Shown here: positions 58,119-64,000 of the stretch, one piece after another
Numbering within the stretch: the first letter of the stretch is position 1
How the letters are laid out: every line of letters begins with the position of its first letter
Program-made: the position numbers and the translations under genes
Notes under the pieces: generated by a model
What the model saw: the letters and a program-made list of their open reading frames with translations, nothing else
Told to the model about the DNA's origin: nothing
The model's database searches: none
Origin: DATDAH01 sp963792205
GTDB lineage: Bacteria; Actinomycetota; Acidimicrobiia; Acidimicrobiales; DATDAH01
Direction of reading: 5' to 3'
DNA: 64,000 nucleotides
Assembly: GCA_963792205.1 (NCBI GenBank)
Contig: CAWBVI010000003.1
Location: 124,001 to 188,000, forward strand

Positions 58119-58499
58119 TCAGCCCGCCAGACTCGACAGAGCGTCGGTGGCTTCCTGCGAGCACTCCGCGAGAGCCTCCGAGTCCGCCGTGGTGAGGTCG
58201 GCGGCGTTGGCGCTCAGCTCAGCGGCCGCGTCGGCCAGCTCCTGACCCTGCGTCGACAGGTCGCCCAGTGCGGCTGGGTCGCCTTCGGCGGCCGCAACCT
58301 CGTCGGCGAACGCGGTGACCTGCTCGCAGTAGGCCTGGACGTCGGGGTTGTCGCTCCCGCTGTCGCTGCCGTCGCCGCCCTCGTCGCCACTGTCCTCCGA
58401 GCCGCTGTCGTCGCTGCCACCGTCATCGTCACCGCACGCCGCGGCGCCGCCCAACAGCAGCATCAGTACGAACATCCAGCTCAGCAGTCGCTTAGACAT
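58119..58499 (-). CDS. Small acidic lipoprotein of unknown function
   Basis: 126 residues. Signal SWMFVLMLLLGGAAACGDDD with lipobox AAAC, a Gly/Ser/Asp linker (GSDDSGSEDSGDEGGDGSDS) and a helical acidic domain with two cysteines (DVQAYCEQVTAFADEVAAAE, EALAECSQEATDALSS). AAAGGGAGAGG precedes the ATG. Upstream sits the palindrome at 58585-58601. No family recognised; plan similar to the lipoprotein at 16045-16587. Confidence 0.72.
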   Translation of the reverse strand: MSKRLLSWMFVLMLLLGGAAACGDDDGGSDDSGSEDSGDEGGDGSDSGSDNPDVQAYCEQVTAFADEVAAAEGDPAALGDLSTQGQELADAAAELSANAADLTTADSEALAECSQEATDALSSLAG

Positions 58500-58584
58500 G
58501 TGCCTCTCCCTTTGGGGGGTTCCCCGCCCCCGTCCATCGAGGGTTCGTGCCACGAATACTCACTCATGGCCCGGTCGCGCGTCC

Positions 58585-58601
58585 TGAGTAGGAACTACTC
58601 A
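58585..58601. promoter_or_regulatory. Perfect palindrome TGAGTAG-GAA-CTACTCA
   Basis: 7-bp arms around 3 bases, 86-102 bp upstream of the small lipoprotein start and downstream of potC. Related sites lie at 8299-8315 and 28266-28282, in both cases beside genes for exported proteins. Confidence 0.5.
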
Positions 58602-58637
58602 ATTCGGATTCGGGGATCTGTCACCCCGCGTGCCCCG

Positions 58638-59492
58638 TCAGATCACCTGTCCCCGGGTGCGCCAGCGCTGCAACGCCGCGGCCAGACCGATGATCACCAG
58701 GCTGCCCACCAGGATCATCGTGGCCAGCACGTTGATCTGCGGCGGCAGCGCGGTCTTCGACGCGTTGTTGACGTAGAGCGGGTAGGTGACCGTCGACCCC
58801 GCCGTGAACAGGGTGATGATGAAGTCGTCCAGCGACAGGGCGAACGACAGCATCGCCGCGGCCACGATGCCGGGGACGATGAGGGGCAGGGTGACCTTGA
58901 AGAAGGTCCGGGTCGGGTTGGCCCCCAGATCCATGGCGGCGTCCTCGAGGCTCCAGTCGAAGCCCCGGATCCGCGCCTTCACCGTGAGCGCGACGAAGCT
59001 GATCATGAACATCACGTGGGCGAGGATGACCGTGCGGAACCCGAGGTTCCAGCCGAAGTCGAGGAAGAGGGCGAGCAGCGACGAGCCCAGCACGACCTCG
59101 GGGCTCGTCAGCGGGATCACGAGGAAGAGGTCGATCCCTCCCGCACCGTGGAACCTGTGCCGCACCAGGGCGATGGCGATGAGCGAGCCCAGCACCACCG
59201 CGATGATCGTGGCGATGGCCGCGATCTTGAGGCTCTCCTCCAGGGCCTCCACCAGAGCCGGGTAGCGCCACGGGTCCTGCCACGCCTCGAGCGAGAACCC
59301 CTTCCAGACGAAGTTGAACTTGCCCACCGGCTTGTTGAACGAGAAGGCCACGATGACCGCGACGGGCAGGAAGAGGTAGACGAGGACGAAGGCGGCGTAG
59401 GTGTTGAGGAACAGGCCGCCGAGGCGGCGCAGGAACGGCGGCGGCGAGAATCCCGGCCGGATCGCCTCCTGGGGCTCGGCCACGGCACTCAC
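58638..59492 (-). CDS. potC: Spermidine/putrescine-type ABC transporter permease
   Basis: 284 residues with six predicted membrane helices (YAAFVLVYLFLPVAVIVAFS, IAAIATIIAVVLGSLIAIAL, and others). The ATPase-contact loop is visible as DAAMDLGANPTRTFFKVTLP. The segment FALSLDDFIITLFTAGS is typical of PotC. Starts at a GTG overlapping the potB stop (GTGA). Last gene of the four-gene transporter operon. Confidence 0.92.
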   Translation of the reverse strand: MSAVAEPQEAIRPGFSPPPFLRRLGGLFLNTYAAFVLVYLFLPVAVIVAFSFNKPVGKFNFVWKGFSLEAWQDPWRYPALVEALEESLKIAAIATIIAVVLGSLIAIALVRHRFHGAGGIDLFLVIPLTSPEVVLGSSLLALFLDFGWNLGFRTVILAHVMFMISFVALTVKARIRGFDWSLEDAAMDLGANPTRTFFKVTLPLIVPGIVAAAMLSFALSLDDFIITLFTAGSTVTYPLYVNNASKTALPPQINVLATMILVGSLVIIGLAAALQRWRTRGQVI

Positions 59493-60358
59493 ACCAGGTC
59501 CTCGGTGCCGAGCGTCCACGTGTAGATCAGCACCATCACCAGGATGATGATCATCAGCACGGCGGACAGGGCGGAGGCGAGCGGGTAGTCCTTCACCACC
59601 AGGAACTGGGTCTGGATCACCGTCCCGACCATCGACTGGTTGGTGCCCCCGAGGTACTGCGCGTTGATGAAGTCGCCGGCCGCCGGGATGAAGGTGAGCA
59701 GGCTGCCGGCGAACACCCCCGGCAGCGAGAGCGGCAGGAGCACCTTGCGGAAGGTCCGGAGGCCGCCGGCGTAGAGGTCCCGGGCCGCCTCCAGCAGCCG
59801 GGGGTCGATCTTCTCGATGCTCACGTAGATGGGCAGCACCATGAAGGGCAGGAAGTTGTAGGTGAGCCCACCGATCACCGCCCACTTCGTGGACAGGATG
59901 CGCCCGTCGGTCGTCAGCCCGAGCAGGTCGAAGAAGCTGGTGACCACGCTGCTGTCGGCGAAGATCGTCTTCCAGGCCAACGTCCGGATGATGAAGGTGA
60001 TGAAGAACGGGAGGATGACCAGGCCGAGGAGCACGTTCTTCCACTTGCCGGACTTGAACGCCAGGACGTACGCGAGGGGGTAGGCCAGGAGCAGGGCCAG
60101 GATCGTCGCCGTCAGGGCATAGCTGAACGACCGGATGATCTGCTCGTCATAGGTGTTGAAGGCGTCGCTGTAGTTCGCGAACTCCCACGAGAAGACCAGC
60201 GTGGGGTCGAACACCGAGCCCTCGCTCGTGGACAGCGAGGTCCGGACGAGGACCCAGAGCGGCTGGACGAAGAAGACGAACAGGTAGAGCAGCGCCGGCA
60301 GGGCGAGGAGGTACGGCGTGAACCACCGCCGGGTACCCCCCCGAGCCGTCCCGGCCAT
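59489..60358 (-). CDS. potB: Spermidine/putrescine-type ABC transporter permease
   Basis: 289 residues with six membrane helices, starting after a basic N-terminus (FTPYLLALPALLYLFVFFVQ). VILPFFITFIIRTLAWKTIF and the coupling loop EAARDLYAGGLRTFRKVLLP are PotB-like. The first periplasmic loop is long. 15 bp after the potD-like gene; pairs with the PotC-like subunit in the membrane. Confidence 0.92.
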   Translation of the reverse strand: MAGTARGGTRRWFTPYLLALPALLYLFVFFVQPLWVLVRTSLSTSEGSVFDPTLVFSWEFANYSDAFNTYDEQIIRSFSYALTATILALLLAYPLAYVLAFKSGKWKNVLLGLVILPFFITFIIRTLAWKTIFADSSVVTSFFDLLGLTTDGRILSTKWAVIGGLTYNFLPFMVLPIYVSIEKIDPRLLEAARDLYAGGLRTFRKVLLPLSLPGVFAGSLLTFIPAAGDFINAQYLGGTNQSMVGTVIQTQFLVVKDYPLASALSAVLMIIILVMVLIYTWTLGTEDLV

Positions 60359-60373
60359 CGGTCAGGCCTTCGC

Positions 60374-61570
60374 TTACGCCCGGGCGACGGCGGCGTACAT
60401 CGCCGAGAACTCCTGGTCCTCCTCGTCGGTGAGGCCCCGCCAGGCGACGGCGGCGTCGCGGACCTCCGGCGGCGGGTTGATCAGCTCGTTCTCCGCCAGC
60501 GCCGGGTCGATCGCCAGCAGCTCCTCACCCGAGCCCTCCACGGGGGAGATGTACTGCACGTACGCCGTGATCCGGGCCGCGTTGGCCGGGTCGTAGACGT
60601 AGTTCATCCACTCCTCGGCGCCGGTCGAGTTCTGCGTCGTGATGGGCAGGACCATGTTGTCCGACCACGCCACCATGCCCTCCTCGGGCACCACGAACTG
60701 CAGGTCCGGGTTGTCGAGCTGGAGCTGGGCCACGTCGCCCGAGTAGGCCTCGGCGATGGCGACGTTGCCGGCGACGAGGTCCTCGCCGTAGTCGTTGCCG
60801 GTGAACCGTCGGATCTGGCCCGCGTCCTTGGCCTCCTGGACCTTGGCGACCGCGGCCTCGATGTCCTCCCGGGTGGCATCGGCGGGCGACTTGCCCTCGG
60901 AGAGCAGCACCAGGCCGAGACCGTCCCGCAGGTCGCTGAACATCGTGACCTGGCCGGCGAACTCGGGGTCGAAGATGTCGTTGATGCTGGTGATCTCCCG
61001 GCCGGTGAGCTCGGGGTTGTAGGCCAGCGAGGTGAAGCCCGAGAACCACGGGAGGCTGAACGTCCGTTCCGGGTCGTACTCGATGCCCTGCAGCGACTCG
61101 ACGAGGTTGCCCTTGTTGGGGATGTTGGCGTCGTCGAGCGGGGCCAGCCAGCCGAGGCCAATGAGTCGGTTCACCATGAAGTCGGTGACGATGAACATGT
61201 CCGCCCCGATGTCGTCACCCCGGTCGAGCGGCTCGCGGATGCGGGCGAAGTACTCCTCGTTGTCGTTGACGTCCTCGGTGTAGGCCACCGACAACCCGCT
61301 CTCCGTCTCGAACAGCCCGACGGTCTCCTCGTCGATGTAGAAGGGCCAGTTGGAGATGCGCAGGTCGTCGCTGGTGGTCGGCTCGAAGTCCGGCACCTCG
61401 CCCGACCCGGCCTCGACGTCCCCACCGCCGTCGTCGCCCCCGCCGCACGCGGCGAGCAGTGTGGGGCCGACGGCCAGGCCGCCGAGGGCGAGGCCGCTGC
61501 GGCCGAGGAACCGGCGGCGGCTCATGCGGGCCAGCTGCAGGCGGATCTGCTCCGGCGTCGGTTCGGTCAT
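60374..61570 (-). CDS. potD: Spermidine/putrescine-type substrate-binding lipoprotein (Tat-exported)
   Basis: 398 residues. The N-terminus has a twin-arginine motif SRRRFLGRSG followed by a hydrophobic stretch and lipobox TLLAACG, so it is likely Tat-exported and lipidated. The mature protein matches PotD: LRISNWPFYIDEETVGLFET, LPWFSGFTSLAYNPEL, and VPEEGMVAWSDNMVLPI. Polyamine binding is the family norm, but gamma-amino or other cationic ligands also occur. The ATG overlaps the potA stop (ATGA). Confidence 0.92.
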   Translation of the reverse strand: MTEPTPEQIRLQLARMSRRRFLGRSGLALGGLAVGPTLLAACGGGDDGGGDVEAGSGEVPDFEPTTSDDLRISNWPFYIDEETVGLFETESGLSVAYTEDVNDNEEYFARIREPLDRGDDIGADMFIVTDFMVNRLIGLGWLAPLDDANIPNKGNLVESLQGIEYDPERTFSLPWFSGFTSLAYNPELTGREITSINDIFDPEFAGQVTMFSDLRDGLGLVLLSEGKSPADATREDIEAAVAKVQEAKDAGQIRRFTGNDYGEDLVAGNVAIAEAYSGDVAQLQLDNPDLQFVVPEEGMVAWSDNMVLPITTQNSTGAEEWMNYVYDPANAARITAYVQYISPVEGSGEELLAIDPALAENELINPPPEVRDAAVAWRGLTDEEDQEFSAMYAAVARA

Positions 61571-62712
61571 GGCTTCGGTTCCTCCTGGTCGTCGGCTTCG
61601 AGCTCGTCGGGGTCGGTCGGGGGGGCTTCGTCGGGCCGGCCGGGCAGGACGACGGCCGCCGGCGCGTCCCAGGAGGCCCACACCTCGTCGCCGGGACGGA
61701 GCATCGGCAGCTCCTGGTCCGGGCCGATGTGGGCCACCAGCTCGGTGCCGTCGGTGGCGTCACCCGCCAGCCGCACGACCGGCCCCTGGAAGACGAGGCT
61801 GGTCACGGTCAGGCGGACCGCACCGGCGGGCGCCGATCCGGCGTCGGCCGCGACGCGCACCCGCTCCGGCCGGACCATGAGCGTGCCGTGGCCGTCCAGG
61901 TCGCCCATCGCCCGGGCCGACAGCGAAGCGCCGAGCGCGTTCACCGTGGCGGTCACGCCGGCGCTCGACGTGACCGTCGCCGGAACGAGGTTGGCCTGGC
62001 CGATGAACCCGGCCACGAACACCGTCGCCGGGTCGTCGTAGATGTCCGTCGGCGCCGCGATCTGCTCGACGCGCCCGTCGCTCATGACCGCGATCCGGTC
62101 GCTCATGGTGAGCGCCTCTTCCTGGTCGTGGGTCACGTAGACGAAGGTGATGCCCACCTCCCGCTGGATGCGCTTGAGCTCCAGCTGCATGGCTTGGCGC
62201 AGCTTCAGGTCGAGGGCGCCCAGCGGCTCGTCCAGCAGCAGCGCGCTCGGGTAGTTCACCAGGGCCCGGGCCAGAGCCACCCGCTGCTGCTGGCCACCGC
62301 TGAGCTGGCTGGGCCGGCGGTCGGCGAAGTCGGCCAGCCGGACGACCTCGAGCATCTCGTGCACCCGAGCCTTGGTCTCCGCCTTGTCGACCTTGGCGCT
62401 CCGGGGACCGAAGGCGACGTTGTCGAAGATCGACATGTGCGGGAAGAGGGCGTAGTGCTGGAAGACCGTGTTCACGTTGCGGCGGTAGGGCGGGACCTTG
62501 CTCACGTCCTCGCCCTCGAGGCGGATCTCGCCCGCCGTCGGCTGCTCGAAGCCGGCGATCATCCGCAGCGAGGTGGTCTTGCCGCAACCCGACGGCCCGA
62601 GGAGCGAGAAGAACTCGCCCCGCTCGATGGCGATGTCGACCTCGGTGACGGCCACGTGGTCGCCGAAGCGCTTCTCGACGCCAACCAGCTCGATGACGGC
62701 GTCCGTCGTCAT
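61567..62712 (-). CDS. potA: Spermidine/putrescine-type ABC transporter ATPase
   Basis: 381 residues. Walker A LLGPSGCGKTTSLRMIAG, Q-loop VFQHYALFPHM, signature QLSGGQQQRVALARAL, Walker B ALLLDEPLGALD, switch VTHDQEEAL, and a C-terminal TOBE domain (TLMVRPERVRVAADAG, VWASWDAPAAVVLP). Start has GAGGGGAGCAAG upstream; a TAGGGT -10 lies about 46 nt before the ATG, so this operon has a normal leader. First gene in the order potA-potD-potB-potC. Confidence 0.94.
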   Translation of the reverse strand: MTTDAVIELVGVEKRFGDHVAVTEVDIAIERGEFFSLLGPSGCGKTTSLRMIAGFEQPTAGEIRLEGEDVSKVPPYRRNVNTVFQHYALFPHMSIFDNVAFGPRSAKVDKAETKARVHEMLEVVRLADFADRRPSQLSGGQQQRVALARALVNYPSALLLDEPLGALDLKLRQAMQLELKRIQREVGITFVYVTHDQEEALTMSDRIAVMSDGRVEQIAAPTDIYDDPATVFVAGFIGQANLVPATVTSSAGVTATVNALGASLSARAMGDLDGHGTLMVRPERVRVAADAGSAPAGAVRLTVTSLVFQGPVVRLAGDATDGTELVAHIGPDQELPMLRPGDEVWASWDAPAAVVLPGRPDEAPPTDPDELEADDQEEPKP

Positions 62713-62820
62713 CTTGCTCCCCTCACCCGCAGCCCGTGGATGCGGCCAGACCCTAGCCTTCTCGACCGCGGCGGATTCTTCGGGGTGGAGCGCCGTTCAC
62801 ACGGTGTTCACGCCGCGTCG

Positions 62821-62826
62821 TAGCGT
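62821..62826 (+). promoter_or_regulatory. Leaderless -10 element (TAGCGT) for the SnoaL-like gene
   Basis: TAGCGT ends 7 nt before the GTG at 62834. Confidence 0.45.
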
Positions 62827-62833
62827 GCGCGCG

Positions 62834-63262
62834 GTGAGCGCCGAGACCAACCAGCAGACGATCGACGGGTTCTGGGACCTGCTCTACGCGAAGAACTGGG
62901 ACGCGCTGGCCGCCCTCTTCGCCCCGGAGGCGGAGTACACCGACGTGCCCACGCCCGACGACGACGTGGCCCACGGGCCCGACCAGATCATCGCCCGGCT
63001 CCGGCTGGGCCTCGACCCGGTCGAGGAGATGGTCCACCACCCGCGCCACGTGCTGGCCGACGACCGCCTGGTCATGACCGAGCACGCCGAGGAGTGGCGC
63101 TTCCCCACCGGCGAGGTCGCGCTGGTGAAGTTCGTGTCGGTCCACGAGTTCGACGCCGACGGCCGGATCGTCCGCTGGTGGGACTACCCCGACCTGAACA
63201 CGCTGCTCGACCAGGCCCCGCAGTGGTGGCTCGACCACATCATGGCCGGCTACCAGACCTGA
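62834..63262 (+). CDS. SnoaL/NTF2-like domain protein
   Basis: 142 residues from a GTG. Cone-shaped NTF2-like fold pattern: TIDGFWDLLYAKNWDALAAL, FAPEAEYTDVPTPDDDVAHG, MVHHPRHVLADDRLVMTEHA and FVSVHEFDADGRIVRWWDYP. The acidic and aromatic pocket residues resemble limonene-1,2-epoxide hydrolase-like and steroid isomerase-like members, so a small hydrophobic substrate is plausible. The last codons lie in a 20-bp tandem duplication. Confidence 0.82.
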   Translation: MSAETNQQTIDGFWDLLYAKNWDALAALFAPEAEYTDVPTPDDDVAHGPDQIIARLRLGLDPVEEMVHHPRHVLADDRLVMTEHAEEWRFPTGEVALVKFVSVHEFDADGRIVRWWDYPDLNTLLDQAPQWWLDHIMAGYQT

Positions 63263-63283
63263 GGGCCGGCTACCAGGCCTGAG
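63244..63283. repeat. 20-bp tandem duplication over a stop codon
   Basis: GGCCGGCTACCAGACCTGAG (63244-63263) is followed directly by GGCCGGCTACCAGGCCTGAG (63264-63283), one mismatch. The first copy holds the end and stop of the SnoaL-like gene. Confidence 0.85.
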
Positions 63284-63298
63284 GGTCTGCGTCCTCCA

Positions 63299-64000
63299 TC
63301 ACACGCCGAAGCGGTCGCGGTAGAAGGCAAGAGCCTGCTCGCGCTCCGCCGGGTCGAGGCCGAGGACGTCGAAGTCGTAGTGGACGCCGCCGTACCGACC
63401 CCGGGGATGGCCGTCCATGTACGCCTGCAGCGACGCCCGTACCTCGTCGTCCCAGGGTTGGTCGGCCAGGGCGTAGATGCGCTCGACCATGGCCAGGTCG
63501 TCGGCCATGAACTCGTCGAAAGCAACGTCGATCGTCTGATCGGCAGGCAGCGATTCCCGGTCGTCCACGCAGGCGCGGAGCAGGTCCTCGACCCGATCTC
63601 GCCAGTAGGCCGCGACGGCGGTGGGATCGGGGTGGGCCAGGTTCATCCGGCAGGCATACGCCACCATCGTGGCCATCGAGAGGGTGACCGCCACCGGGTC
63701 GCGGTGGGTGACGACGAACGTCGCGTCCGGGAAGACCTCAGCCAACACCGGGAACTGGGCCAGGTGCTGCGGCGACTTGAGGACCCAGCGGTCACCGCCC
63801 CGTTCGTGGACCAGCACGCGGAGCACGTCCTTCAGGTACTCGTAGCTGGCGGTCTGGTCGGTCGCCGTCCACCAGTCCCGGTACGACGGGAGCGGCACGA
63901 CGCTCTCGAAGAGCATGGTCGAGAGATCGATGGCCAGGAGCTGGATCTCCTCGTGCACGTGATCCGTGGTCATCTCGTGCATCCGCTTGAAGTGGGGCAT
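63299..64000 (-). CDS. Sulfotransferase family protein (5' end outside window)
   Basis: The last 233 residues or so. RWVLKSPQHLAQFPVLAEVF and DATFVVTHRDPVAVTLSMAT match the 3'-phosphate-binding region of sulfotransferases that use PAPS, and the tail with QPWDDEVRASLQAYMDGHP, DFDVLGLDPAEREQAL and FYRDRFGV is typical of the actinobacterial sulfotransferase_3-type group. The P-loop-like N-terminus lies beyond the right edge. Interestingly a sulfatase is encoded 5 kb away. Confidence 0.85.
   Translation of the reverse strand: MPHFKRMHEMTTDHVHEEIQLLAIDLSTMLFESVVPLPSYRDWWTATDQTASYEYLKDVLRVLVHERGGDRWVLKSPQHLAQFPVLAEVFPDATFVVTHRDPVAVTLSMATMVAYACRMNLAHPDPTAVAAYWRDRVEDLLRACVDDRESLPADQTIDVAFDEFMADDLAMVERIYALADQPWDDEVRASLQAYMDGHPRGRYGGVHYDFDVLGLDPAEREQALAFYRDRFGV

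Overview
The window is a very GC-rich, densely coded stretch of bacterial chromosome. It suggests a non-model actinobacterium, most likely class Acidimicrobiia (Ilumatobacter/Iamia-like). The taxonomic call is inference. It rests on the GC content, the frequent GTG starts, a resuscitation-promoting-factor-type cell wall enzyme, a CsoR/CopA copper operon, many small acidic lipoproteins, and above all a recurrent leaderless promoter pattern (TANNNT, 6-8 nt, then ATG/GTG) in front of at least 18 genes. I see no tRNA, rRNA, CRISPR array, prophage or insertion sequence. Only one stretch without a gene exceeds 300 bases (29046-29361); it is packed with hairpins.

Layout. 1-9.8 kb is catabolic: a truncated ABC substrate-binding lipoprotein, a fumarylacetoacetate-hydrolase-family enzyme, an acetoacetate-decarboxylase-family protein, a cytochrome P450, a stand-alone Lrp effector domain, then an overlapping three-gene operon (C26 amidohydrolase, acyl-CoA dehydrogenase, NicX-like dioxygenase) and an aldehyde dehydrogenase. 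9.8-15.9 kb is a four-gene operon, herA-sbcD-sbcC-nurA, with every gene overlapping the next. It is the bacterial counterpart of the archaeal HerA-Mre11-Rad50-NurA DNA-end resection operon and is the most interesting system here. 16-24.5 kb holds lipoproteins (one with a SurE nucleotidase domain), a crotonase, a MOSC protein, a DUF4015-type glycosidase-like protein, an HD hydrolase, an AI-2E-type permease and an Rpf-like enzyme. 24.5-31.3 kb has a cyclic-nucleotide-binding protein, a degenerate GGDEF-EAL protein, a second aldehyde dehydrogenase, a Thr/Pro-rich surface protein and an apparently active CHASE-PAS-GGDEF cyclase. 31.4-35.8 kb is a cell wall operon: lipoprotein, class A penicillin-binding protein and an HtrA-like protein that has lost its catalytic residues.

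35.8-41.4 kb carries a 57-residue repeat protein, two beta-propeller lipoproteins, an orphan ParA with a small membrane protein, a 44-residue protein and a subtilase-like protein without a visible catalytic serine. 41.4-44.1 kb is a copper efflux operon with a CsoR box lying over its leaderless start. 44.2-54 kb holds a DUF2332 protein, an L,D-transpeptidase, an amidohydrolase and a class III aminotransferase diverging from a TetR-type palindrome, a PuuB-like amine oxidase, a thiolase-like protein, a secreted glucosaminidase-like protein and a carboxyltransferase. 54-58 kb is an overlapping crotonase-SDR-sulfatase operon. 58.6-62.7 kb is a complete spermidine/putrescine-type ABC transporter operon (potA-potD-potB-potC). 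The window ends with a SnoaL-like protein and a truncated sulfotransferase.

Sequence quality: six otherwise well conserved genes contain single-base indels (seven events in total). These look more like assembly or sequencing errors than true decay, and are flagged in each entry.
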